From an uncultured Clostridia bacterium (GTDB lineage Bacteria; Bacillota; Clostridia; TANB77; CAG-465): a stretch of DNA of 64,000 bases. The notes beneath the pieces were generated by a model. That model worked only from the letters and a program-made list of their open reading frames with translations, made no database searches and was not told the origin of the DNA. Both the position numbers and the translations under genes were made by a program. The stretch spans positions 62,001-126,000 of the forward strand of contig CAKOYF010000003.1 of the NCBI GenBank assembly GCA_934130595.1, written 5' to 3'. Shown here one piece after another: positions 1 through 7,401 of this stretch; within the stretch, counting starts at the first letter, position 1, and the number at the start of each line of letters is the position of its first letter.

Positions 1-1318
1 CTAGGTCAAATATAATATCTTTATTCTTGTTATTTTTTAAATAGTTAAATGTTAATGCGCCTATTCCTATTATTTTTGCTACTTCATCTGCATTTTCAAG
101 CTCTGGATTTTTAGCAAGAATAATATTTTTGGCTTTTGCAACTGCTTCATTAATAAGATCATTTACATATATTACATTTCCTTCACGTGTTGACATTTTT
201 CCTGTTTTTAATCTTATCATACCATAAGATACATGAACTAGTCCCTTTTGATATTTTTCATCTACTAAATATTTTGCTACTGCAAATATTTGTTTAAAAT
301 GTAGTATTTGCTCTGTTGCAGTAACATATATACATTTTGTGAAATCATAAGTTCTTGCTCTATATAATATTGCTGCTAAATCACGAGTTGCATAAATAGT
401 AGAGCCATTAGATTTTAGTACTATACAAGGTGGCATATTGTCTCCTACTTCTACTACTTTAGCTCCTTGACTATCTTTTAAAACGCCTTTTTTATCTAAT
501 ATTTCTATAACTTCATCCATTTTATCATTATAGAAAGCTTCTCCATTATATGAATCAAATTTGCTTCCTAATAACGCATATATTCTCTTATATTCTTTAA
601 GAGAAACTTCTCTAAAGAATTCCCATAATTTAGTTAATTCTTCATCTCCTTGCTCTAATTTTTTGAAGTTCTCACGAGCAATATCCATAACAGCTTCATC
701 TTCTTTTGCTATTTTATTTATTCTTACATAAATATCAGATAAAGCTTCTAAAGGATTTTCTTCTAAATTGTATTCATCTTTAAATCTTCTGTATCCTTCT
801 ATTAAAATTCCAAATTGTCTTCCCCAGTCTCCCAAGTGATTAATTCCAGTAACATTGTAGCCTAATGTTTCATATAAATCATATAAAGCTTTTCCAAGTA
901 CTGTATTTCTAAAATGTCCTAAGTGGAATGGTTTTGCAATATTTGGTGAAGAATATTCTACAATTATATTTGTACCATTTCCTTCATTACTAGAACCATA
1001 TTCTTCTTTCTTTTCTAATATATTTTCTAAAACATCATTAACAATATTTTCACTATTTAAGTAAAAGTTTAAAAATCCATTAACTGCTTCTACTTTAGAT
1101 ATTTTATTACTTAATTTAATATTTTCTTTAATTGTATTTGCTATGTTTACTGGTGAATTTCTTAATACCTTTGCTAAATTAAAACAAGGATATGCAAAAT
1201 CTCCATTTTGTTTATCTTTTGGTGTTTCTATCTTATTTTTTATATCTTCTAATGTAATATTTTCATTATCTAATGCAGCATATATACATTTTGCTATTTC
1301 ATTTTTATTTTCTTCCAT
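1..1318 (-). CDS. argS: Arginyl-tRNA synthetase, N-terminal part (runs off the left edge)
   Basis: Class I aminoacyl-tRNA synthetase that charges tRNA-Arg in the cytoplasm. About 439 codons are visible; the C-terminal anticodon-binding part lies outside the window. The HIGH-type ATP signature appears as PFHLGHF near residues 131-137, followed by NHLGDWGRQFG, and a KMSKS-type loop appears as KMSTREGN near residue 400. These are typical of ArgRS. The ATG at 1318 follows an AAAGGTAGGAAG ribosome site. It lies downstream of the RNHCP gene on the same strand, with a small Arg-rich ORF in between. Identification is firm from the seen motifs; only the truncation limits it. Confidence 0.95.
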   Translation of the reverse strand, partial: MEENKNEIAKCIYAALDNENITLEDIKNKIETPKDKQNGDFAYPCFNLAKVLRNSPVNIANTIKENIKLSNKISKVEAVNGFLNFYLNSENIVNDVLENILEKKEEYGSSNEGNGTNIIVEYSSPNIAKPFHLGHFRNTVLGKALYDLYETLGYNVTGINHLGDWGRQFGILIEGYRRFKDEYNLEENPLEALSDIYVRINKIAKEDEAVMDIARENFKKLEQGDEELTKLWEFFREVSLKEYKRIYALLGSKFDSYNGEAFYNDKMDEVIEILDKKGVLKDSQGAKVVEVGDNMPPCIVLKSNGSTIYATRDLAAILYRARTYDFTKCIYVTATEQILHFKQIFAVAKYLVDEKYQKGLVHVSYGMIRLKTGKMSTREGNVIYVNDLINEAVAKAKNIILAKNPELENADEVAKIIGIGALTFNYLKNNKNKDIIFDL

Positions 1319-1374
1319 TTTCTTCCTACCTTTCACTATGTTATTATATTATTTAATATATATTTATTCTGGGA

Positions 1375-1431
1375 TTACTCCCATCTACGTTTTCTCACAA
1401 CATAGCTACAAAGTATTTTTAAATATTCCAT
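1375..1431 (-). CDS. Small Arg-rich ORF (18 aa) ahead of argS, possible leader peptide
   Basis: The ATG starts 3 nt after the TAG stop of the RNHCP gene, so terminating ribosomes could reinitiate here. The peptide ends ...VVRKRRWE, with three Arg codons among the last six (AGA, CGT, AGA). The stop codon sits in the loop of a small hairpin (TGGGA GTAA TCCCA). An Arg-rich leader directly before an arginyl-tRNA synthetase could sense charged tRNA-Arg, but no clear terminator follows. It may be a chance ORF. Confidence 0.35.
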   Translation of the reverse strand: MEYLKILCSYVVRKRRWE

Positions 1432-1434
1432 TTT

Positions 1435-1752
1435 CTATTTAACAACTCCTTTAGCATAATTTTCTACTATTTTATATATAACATCCATGTCATCATCTTG
1501 TGCTACTATATTTCTAACTTCTGCTCCACACTTTTTACATCTATAAACAATTACTCTCCCCTTTTTAGATGTTTCTATAACATTAATTGGAACAAGCTCT
1601 CCTTTACAAGTATTTGCTCGATCTCCTGGTGTAATGTCTACATGTAAAGAATATAAGCAATGATTACAATGATCTCTTGATGTATATTTTAACTTTTCAA
1701 CTTTTTTATTACAATTTACACAAATAAATTCATTATCATTTTTTACAAACAT
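1435..1752 (-). CDS. RNHCP domain protein (zinc-ribbon-like)
   Basis: A small protein of 105 residues matching the RNHCP family. The signature reads RDHCNHCLYS, followed by HVDITPGDRA and a C-x-G-x-L-x-P stretch; two CxxC pairs (CVNC near the N-terminus, CKKC near residue 80) suggest zinc binding. The family's biochemical role is not known to me. I place the start at 1752, not at an in-frame ATG at 1767, because the upstream ATG overlaps a near-consensus -10 box and the predicted transcription start falls on 1752. No Shine-Dalgarno site precedes it. It lies upstream of argS and may be co-transcribed with it. Confidence 0.8.
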   Translation of the reverse strand: MFVKNDNEFICVNCNKKVEKLKYTSRDHCNHCLYSLHVDITPGDRANTCKGELVPINVIETSKKGRVIVYRCKKCGAEVRNIVAQDDDMDVIYKIVENYAKGVVK

Positions 1753-1758
1753 ATATAT

Positions 1759-1787
1759 ATTATACATAAAAAAGCTCTATTTTTCAA
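1759..1787 (-). promoter_or_regulatory. Promoter of the RNHCP gene, predicted leaderless start
   Basis: The minus strand reads TTGAAA at 1787-1782, a 17-nt spacer, then TATAAT at 1764-1759. Six bases then lead directly to the ATG at 1752, so the predicted +1 coincides with the A of the start codon. Confidence 0.75.
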
Positions 1788-1815
1788 GTTTTTGCACTGA
1801 TTTATGATAAAATGC

Positions 1816-1843
1816 AAAAAAGCTAGAGTGTTTTTACTCTAGC
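1816..1843 (-). terminator. Intrinsic terminator of the BI-1 gene
   Basis: A GCTAGAGT / ACTCTAGC hairpin is followed on the minus strand by a T run at 1821-1816, just after the BI-1 stop codon. Confidence 0.85.
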
Positions 1844-1853
1844 CTTTTTCTTG

Positions 1854-2534
1854 TTAATCTCTTCTTCTTCCAAATATTGATAATAGTCTTATGAAAATAT
1901 TAATAAAATCTAAATATAAATCCATTGCATAATATACATACATTTTTTCTGGATTGATATCTACTTGAAGTTGTCCTGATTTTATTTTATATAAATCATA
2001 AGCTGTTAGTCCACAAAATACAATAAGCATAGCCCAATCCAATATTATATCTACAATTGTATTTCCAATAAATATGTTTATTATTGATACAATTATTCCA
2101 ATAATTAATCCAACCATACAAATTGTTGAAAGCTTAGATATATCTCTTTTAGTAGTATATCCATATAATGCAAGTCCCCCAAATAAAAACGCTGTTACAA
2201 AAAATGCAAGTGATATTGTTCCAATATCATAAGCAGCAAAAATAATACTCATTGTAACACCATTTAATATAGCATATACATAATACAAAATTGTTACTAC
2301 TAATGGAGGTAATTTTCTAAAAGCTAACGAAAAGACTACTACTACAACTAGCTCTATAACTGCTAAAATAGGATAAGATATTGTTGTTAAAACATCTATA
2401 TAAAATCCTGTTTTATATGTAAAAAAAGCAATTATTGCAGTTGCTAAAAGTCCTAGTGCCATTCTTAAAAATGTCTGTATTAAACATTCATTAAGATTTG
2501 ATGGCTCAACTATTACGTTATCTTGTCTATTCAT
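1854..2534 (-). CDS. Bax inhibitor-1 / YccA family membrane protein
   Basis: An integral membrane protein of 226 residues with about seven hydrophobic segments. After a short polar N-terminus the helices run to a C-terminal YLDFINIFIRLL segment, the hallmark of the bacterial BI-1 (UPF0005) family. The length fits the family. Members are thought to be ion or calcium leak channels, or partners of the FtsH protease; the role in this organism cannot be read from sequence. It has its own promoter and terminator, so it looks monocistronic. The start follows an AAGGAGGAG site. Confidence 0.88.
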   Translation of the reverse strand: MNRQDNVIVEPSNLNECLIQTFLRMALGLLATAIIAFFTYKTGFYIDVLTTISYPILAVIELVVVVVFSLAFRKLPPLVVTILYYVYAILNGVTMSIIFAAYDIGTISLAFFVTAFLFGGLALYGYTTKRDISKLSTICMVGLIIGIIVSIINIFIGNTIVDIILDWAMLIVFCGLTAYDLYKIKSGQLQVDINPEKMYVYYAMDLYLDFINIFIRLLSIFGRRRD

Positions 2535-2555
2535 TTTATCTCCTCCTTACATATA

Positions 2556-2584
2556 ATCATAATAAATTTTGTATAAAATTTCAA
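2556..2584 (-). promoter_or_regulatory. Promoter of the BI-1 gene
   Basis: TTGAAA at 2584-2579, a 17-nt spacer, then TATGAT at 2561-2556 on the minus strand. Confidence 0.7.
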
Positions 2585-2624
2585 CAAATCTTATTTAAAA
2601 TCTAATATTACTACTTTTTTTATA

Positions 2625-2652
2625 ACAAAAATGAGGCTACAAAAGTAGCCTC
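2625..2652 (-). terminator. Intrinsic terminator of the uracil permease-UPRT fusion
   Basis: A GAGGCTAC / GTAGCCTC stem with a four-base loop is followed on the minus strand by ATTTTTG. It lies 7 nt after the stop codon. Confidence 0.88.
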
Positions 2653-2658
2653 TTTATT

Positions 2659-4647
2659 CTATTTTGTTCCGAATATTCTGTCTCCTGCATCTCCTAATCC
2701 AGGTACAATATATCCTTTTTCATTTAGTTTTTCATCTACTGCTGCACAATATATTTTTACATCTGGATGTGCTTTTTGCATTTTTTCAATTCCTTCTGGA
2801 GCTGCAATCAAGCATAAGAATTTTATATTTTTAACTCCCTCTTTTTTAAGTTGCTCTATAGCATCGCATCCTGAACCTCCAGTTGCAAGCATAGGGTCTA
2901 ATATTAAAACTTCTCTATTTTTTATATCACTTGGAACTTTAAAGAAATATCTTACTGGTTCTAGAGTTTCTTCATTTCTATACATTCCTATATGTCCAAT
3001 TTTAGCATTTGGAATTACATTAATTAATCCATCTAACATTCCTGTTCCTGCTCTTAAAATTGGTAAAAATGCATATTTATCTTCATTTAATCTTTTAGCT
3101 TTAACTTTTGTTATAGGTGTTTCTATTTCAACTTCATCTAATTTTGCATCTTTCATAGCTTCGTAGCATAAAAACATTCCAAGTTCACTAACTAGTTCTC
3201 TAAATTCTTTAGTACCTGTATTTTTATCTCTTAATATAGATAATTTATGCTCAATTAATGGATGATCTAAAACTGTAACTTCTTCTTTTTTCATTTTTTC
3301 TTCGCCTTCTTTATTTTCTATTTTAGTTTCTTCTTTTTTTATATCAAGATTTTCTTTTTTATCTTCTTGTATATCATCTTTTTCTTTTGGTAAGAATAAG
3401 TTTAATAGTACACCAACTACAGCGGCTAAACTCATTCCTGATACTGTAACAGTGGCTATATTTATTGTGGCTCCTCCTAGTCCAAGTACTAACATACTAG
3501 ATGCAATAATTACATTTCTTGATTTTGAAAAATCCATTCTGTTTTCTATTAATACTTTTAAACCATTTACTGCTATAAATCCATATAATAACAATGCTAC
3601 TCCACCTAATACAGCATTTGGTATAGTTGAAACTAACGCTGTAAACTTTCCTAAAAATCCTAAGCATATTGCTATTATAGCTGCTAGTCCAATTACCCAA
3701 ACAGAGGCAATTTTTGTCATACCAACTACAGATGTATTTTCTCCATAAGTTGTATTTGCAGGTCCTCCTAATAATCCAGCTACAAATGTTGCTATACCAT
3801 CTCCTGCTAAAGTTCTATTTAGGCCTGGATCTTTTAATAGATCTTTTCCTATAATTGTACTTAGTGCAGTATGGTCTCCTATATGTTCTGCTATTGTTAC
3901 AAGTGCAATAGGAGCTATTGTTAGTGCTGCTCCAAATGTTGGAGTATATGATATAAATGGTAAAACAAAATCTGGAATACTAAAGAATGCAGCTTCTATA
4001 ACAGGTGTAAAATCTACCATTCCTAATATTACAGATAATATATATCCTGAAACCATTCCAACAAGAAATGGTATTACTTTTAAAAATCCTTTACCTTTTA
4101 GCATAACAATAGCTGTTACTAAAAATGTAAATACAGCAACTATTACACTTTTGTAATCTATATTCATTACATCAGAACTAATACCCATTTCAGATATTGC
4201 AGTAGGTGCAAGACCTAGTCCAATAATCATTATCATAGGACCTATTACTATTGGTGGTAAAATTTTATCTAACCAACCTTTACCACAAACACTAATTATT
4301 AAAGATACAATAAAGTAAATTATACCTACTAACATAATTCCTGTCATAGCACCACCTACTCCAGCTTTAGCAGCTCCAACTGCAATAGGTGTTATAAATG
4401 CAAACGAACTTCCAAGATAAACTGGTGATTTACCTTTTGTGCATAATATATAAATTAATGTACCAATACCAGAAGTTACTAACGCTACAGGTATTGTAAG
4501 CACTGTTTCTCCAACAGCACTGTTTACTAATATTGGAACAAGTATTGTTGCTCCAAACATTGCAAAAACGTGTTGTAAAGCAAGTATGATCCACTTTAAC
4601 ACTGGTGGTTTCTCATTAACATCTAATGTTAATTTTGCCTCTTTCAT
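2659..4647 (-). CDS. Fused uracil permease and uracil phosphoribosyltransferase
   Basis: One 662-codon frame joins two proteins that are usually separate. Residues 1-415 are a UraA/nucleobase-ascorbate (NCS2) transporter with many membrane helices and the PVYLGSSFAF and TTYGENTSVVGMTK segments. Residues 416-451 are a charged Lys/Glu linker. Residues 452-662 are a complete uracil phosphoribosyltransferase, with the PRPP loop LILDPMLATGGSGCD near 580-595 and the terminal PGLGDAGDRIFGTK motif. It would import uracil and convert it to UMP at the inner membrane face. An internal ATG at 3294, with a weak AAGGCGAAG site, marks the old upp start and could still yield free enzyme. A leader ORF and terminator lie upstream. 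Confidence 0.93.
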   Translation of the reverse strand: MKEAKLTLDVNEKPPVLKWIILALQHVFAMFGATILVPILVNSAVGETVLTIPVALVTSGIGTLIYILCTKGKSPVYLGSSFAFITPIAVGAAKAGVGGAMTGIMLVGIIYFIVSLIISVCGKGWLDKILPPIVIGPMIMIIGLGLAPTAISEMGISSDVMNIDYKSVIVAVFTFLVTAIVMLKGKGFLKVIPFLVGMVSGYILSVILGMVDFTPVIEAAFFSIPDFVLPFISYTPTFGAALTIAPIALVTIAEHIGDHTALSTIIGKDLLKDPGLNRTLAGDGIATFVAGLLGGPANTTYGENTSVVGMTKIASVWVIGLAAIIAICLGFLGKFTALVSTIPNAVLGGVALLLYGFIAVNGLKVLIENRMDFSKSRNVIIASSMLVLGLGGATINIATVTVSGMSLAAVVGVLLNLFLPKEKDDIQEDKKENLDIKKEETKIENKEGEEKMKKEEVTVLDHPLIEHKLSILRDKNTGTKEFRELVSELGMFLCYEAMKDAKLDEVEIETPITKVKAKRLNEDKYAFLPILRAGTGMLDGLINVIPNAKIGHIGMYRNEETLEPVRYFFKVPSDIKNREVLILDPMLATGGSGCDAIEQLKKEGVKNIKFLCLIAAPEGIEKMQKAHPDVKIYCAAVDEKLNEKGYIVPGLGDAGDRIFGTK

Positions 4648-4678
4648 AAAAAAACTCCTCCTTCTAAAAAATACTCAT

Positions 4679-4714
4679 AAAAAAACACTTAATATTAAAA
4701 AATATTAAGTGTTT
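4679..4714 (-). terminator. Attenuator hairpin in the leader of the uracil permease-UPRT gene
   Basis: A perfect 14-bp stem (arms 4714-4701 and 4696-4683, loop TTTT) is followed on the minus strand by about seven T residues. It lies between the promoter and the coding start at 4647, so it would stop transcription early. The TAA of the leader ORF (4705-4707) is inside the 5' arm. Confidence 0.85.
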
Positions 4715-4827
4715 CTTTCAAAATTTAAAAAATTGTATTTATTAATTTTTGGGGCAAAAATAGAAAGTAAAATAGTTCTACTTTTATTTTTAGAATATAT
4801 ATTGTTTAAGCAATCAAATTTTCTCAT
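4705..4827 (-). CDS. Leader peptide (40 aa) overlapping the attenuator
   Basis: The ATG at 4827 follows AAGGGTGA with good spacing, only 16 nt from the predicted transcription start. The 40-residue peptide begins MRKFDCLNNIY and ends NFERNT, and is encoded by unusually U-rich RNA. Its TAA stop lies within the 5' arm of the terminator, so a ribosome reaching the end would prevent the stem from forming. This matches the layout of the E. coli pyrBI leader, where UTP-dependent pausing couples translation to antitermination. The function here is inference from layout. Confidence 0.6.
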   Translation of the reverse strand: MRKFDCLNNIYSKNKSRTILLSIFAPKINKYNFLNFERNT

Positions 4828-4849
4828 TTCTAAATCACCCTTGAAAGAT

Positions 4850-4878
4850 ACTATACTATAAAGTGACCTTTTTTTCAA
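4850..4878 (-). promoter_or_regulatory. Promoter of the uracil uptake gene
   Basis: TTGAAA at 4878-4873, a 17-nt spacer, then TATAGT at 4855-4850. The predicted start near 4843 gives a leader of roughly 195 nt that carries the small ORF and the attenuator. Confidence 0.75.
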
Positions 4879-4962
4879 GTTTTTTATACAATTTTTTTAG
4901 GAATTCTTTTATTTTTTTATTCCATTTATATTATGTGTTTTAGTGTTATGTAATATATTATT

Positions 4963-5661
4963 CTACATTTCATTTACTTGTTTAACATTTTCCATTTTCA
5001 CTACTTCACTTATAAATTGGTTCTTGTTAAATCCTCTTTTTACTCTTAAATCATATATTATATAACCATTTTCTAACTCCTCATCACCGTCTTCTACTAC
5101 TTTTACTTTTTTCATGTCTATTTCATATTTTGGAAATAGTTCTACTATTTTTGGAAGAACAGATTTTGGATCTTTAGCAAATATCTTAAATTTAATTGCG
5201 GATATATGATCAACTTTAGAGTTTAACATGTATGAATATTTTAATACTCCATATACAAATGCTGTAGCTATTATTGCATAAGAATATAATCCAGCTCCAA
5301 CTGTAAGTCCTATACATGTAACAGCTAATAGTCCTGATGCAGTTGTTAAACCTTTAACCTTTAGTCCATTACTAAGTATTGTACCAGCACCTAAAAATCC
5401 AATACCTGAAAGTAATTGAGCTGGTATTCTTGATGGATCATTTGAGCCATATCTTTGTGCAAGTTCAATGCCACATACCATAACTAAAACAGCACTTATT
5501 CCAACAAGTATATGTGTTCTAAATCCTGCTGGTTTACTAGAGAACTCTCTTTCATATCCTATAAGCCCAGATAAAATAACTATTAAAAATAACTTCATAA
5601 AGACATGAAATTCAGTTGTACAGTATATATGTGTATATAAAAATTGGATAATCTCTGACAA
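4963..5661 (-). CDS. MgtC/SapB family membrane protein
   Basis: A 232-residue membrane protein. The N-terminal half carries the MgtC family core: LSGLIGYEREF, KPAGFRTHILV, then SGIGFLGAG and VKGLTTASGL, within about five helices. The C-terminal 80 residues form a soluble ACT-like tail, as in longer MgtC relatives. The family is linked to magnesium limitation, acid stress and modulation of membrane ATPases; the substrate here is unknown. An AGGAGGAAG site precedes the start. The gene lies alone between a palindromic terminator and the uracil uptake promoter. Confidence 0.88.
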   Translation of the reverse strand: MSEIIQFLYTHIYCTTEFHVFMKLFLIVILSGLIGYEREFSSKPAGFRTHILVGISAVLVMVCGIELAQRYGSNDPSRIPAQLLSGIGFLGAGTILSNGLKVKGLTTASGLLAVTCIGLTVGAGLYSYAIIATAFVYGVLKYSYMLNSKVDHISAIKFKIFAKDPKSVLPKIVELFPKYEIDMKKVKVVEDGDEELENGYIIYDLRVKRGFNKNQFISEVVKMENVKQVNEM

Positions 5662-5695
5662 TTTTCTTCCTCCTTTCTAATTATATATTAATTTT

Positions 5696-5725
5696 AAAAG
5701 AGTATATTTTAAAATATACTCTTTT
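5696..5725. terminator. Perfect 30-bp palindrome, probable terminator after the nucleoside kinase
   Basis: The two 15-base arms read AAAAGAGTATATTTT and its exact complement with no loop. It lies 9 nt past the kinase stop and just upstream of mgtC. Runs of A and T on both sides could let it end transcription. Confidence 0.65.
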
Positions 5726-5733
5726 ATATTTTT

Positions 5734-7377
5734 TTATCTATTAAAGCATCCATTTCCAATAAATTCTCTAATTAATGAATCAATTGGAATGTTTGATGTT
5801 TCCATTGGTAAGAAGTTATTTAGATATTCATATAATCTTCTTGCTTCGGCATAAAATTTGCTAGATTTATCTAGTTGTAATAATAATGGCTGTGCGAATG
5901 TTTTCATTACAGCAGGCTCATATATTATACTAGAATTAAAGATATTGTCTACATCTTCTATATATGGGAAAATATATTTTTCTTCTCCTTTTTTTACATT
6001 ATCCCATAATTCAAATGTCTTTTCTACGCTGTGTCCACGTGTTGCAAAGTCTCTAACCATACGTCTTAAAAATCTTGTATCTGATGATGAAACTTTAGTA
6101 TATCCATCAAGATTTAAAGTTGTTATTGGTGCAATATATATTTTATATTTATTTTTAGCTGGTGTAAATTTAGTAAGTATTGGATTTAAAGCATGTATTC
6201 CTTCTACTATTAATACATCCTTTGGATTTAAAGTTAAGAACTTACCATTATATTTTTTTGATCCAAGTATAAAATCGAACTCAGGTAACTCAACTGTTTC
6301 TCCATCTATTAATTTTTCCATATGCTCATTAAATAAATCTATATCTAATGCATCAACTGTCTCAAAATCATATTTACCATCTGGTCCAAGTGGAGTATCT
6401 TTTCTTTCTTTAAAATAGTTATCCATTGAAATTGTAATAGGATTATATCCTGTAAGTCTTAATTGTACTCCTAGTTGTTGTGCAAATGTTGTTTTTCCAG
6501 AAGATGATGGACCTGCAATTAAAACTAATTTAATTTGTTTTCTCTTTTCAATGTCTTGTACTATTTCTACTATTTTTCTTTGATGTATAGCCTCAGATAC
6601 TTGAATAGTGTCTATCATATCTCCTTTTAGTATTTTTTCATTTAATGCACCTATGTTATCTATATTTATTATTCCTTTAAATTTATAGAATTCTTCTACA
6701 GCATCTATAAGTCTAGAATCTCTAGTTTCAGGTAATTCTCCCTTTTCATTTTTAGTTACAAGTAATGCACCATCTCTAAAAGGTACTAAATCAAAAACAT
6801 CTAAATAACTTGTATTAGGAACAAGTACTCCATAAAAATTATTGTAATATCCATTACAAAAATATACATTTGTATATGATTTTATTCTATTGGCCATGTT
6901 TTGAATTTTATCTACATCACCTGATTTTTTATAGTACTCTGTTGCTTCGTCAACACTTAAAGCTCTTTTTTCAATAGGATATTTAGCATCTACTATCTCA
7001 TGCATTTTATTTTTGATACTATCTATTTTTTCTTGAGTTAATTTAAATTCTGGCATTTTAAAGTATTGATTTCTATTTATTGTTGCTTGAAAATCTACTT
7101 TTTGATTACCATATAATTCAGTAATTGCCATGTAAAGTACCATTTTCAAACTTTTAGAATATACTCTATATCCATCTGCTGAATCTATCTTTACAAATCT
7201 AATACTTGAGTCTTTTATAAGCTCATAAGTTTGAAATTTAACTTCATTATTTACCATTACTGCAAGTATATCTTCAACATTATCTTCTACCATTTTTACA
7301 GCATCAATTGCTGTTGTTTTATATGGAACTGTAATCTCTCTTCCATCTTCAAAACTAACTTTTATCTTCTCATTCAT
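5734..7377 (-). CDS. Nucleoside kinase with TGS domain (uridine kinase-like)
   Basis: A 547-residue cytosolic protein of the type annotated as nucleoside kinase in Clostridia and Thermotoga. Residues 1-62 form a TGS domain. The next 200 residues resemble the threonyl-tRNA synthetase second additional domain. From about residue 280 a uridine kinase/PRK-type P-loop domain begins, with AGPSSSGKTTFAQQL, then SMDNYFKER and IVEGIHALNP. It should phosphorylate a nucleoside such as uridine using NTP. It is the last gene of a rimO-rho-kinase run, 24 nt after rho. Pyrimidine salvage fits the nearby uracil uptake gene. Confidence 0.88.
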   Translation of the reverse strand: MNEKIKVSFEDGREITVPYKTTAIDAVKMVEDNVEDILAVMVNNEVKFQTYELIKDSSIRFVKIDSADGYRVYSKSLKMVLYMAITELYGNQKVDFQATINRNQYFKMPEFKLTQEKIDSIKNKMHEIVDAKYPIEKRALSVDEATEYYKKSGDVDKIQNMANRIKSYTNVYFCNGYYNNFYGVLVPNTSYLDVFDLVPFRDGALLVTKNEKGELPETRDSRLIDAVEEFYKFKGIINIDNIGALNEKILKGDMIDTIQVSEAIHQRKIVEIVQDIEKRKQIKLVLIAGPSSSGKTTFAQQLGVQLRLTGYNPITISMDNYFKERKDTPLGPDGKYDFETVDALDIDLFNEHMEKLIDGETVELPEFDFILGSKKYNGKFLTLNPKDVLIVEGIHALNPILTKFTPAKNKYKIYIAPITTLNLDGYTKVSSSDTRFLRRMVRDFATRGHSVEKTFELWDNVKKGEEKYIFPYIEDVDNIFNSSIIYEPAVMKTFAQPLLLQLDKSSKFYAEARRLYEYLNNFLPMETSNIPIDSLIREFIGNGCFNR

Positions 7378-7401
7378 AAGCTCTACCTCTCTTTTTTTAT
7401 T

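Noticed and set aside
3250..3310. Separate upp gene starting at 3294
   Set aside because: The frame is open from the permease with no stop, so I annotate one fusion; the internal start is only a possible second product.
4648..4962. PyrR-binding site or purine/pyrimidine riboswitch before the uracil gene
   Set aside because: The conserved PyrR loop sequence is not seen, and no known aptamer pattern fits. The leader ORF explains the region better.
5858..6418. Long plus-strand open frame opposite the nucleoside kinase
   Set aside because: It lies wholly inside a well-supported minus-strand gene, has no ribosome site, and no recognisable protein pattern. The same holds for similar antisense frames elsewhere.
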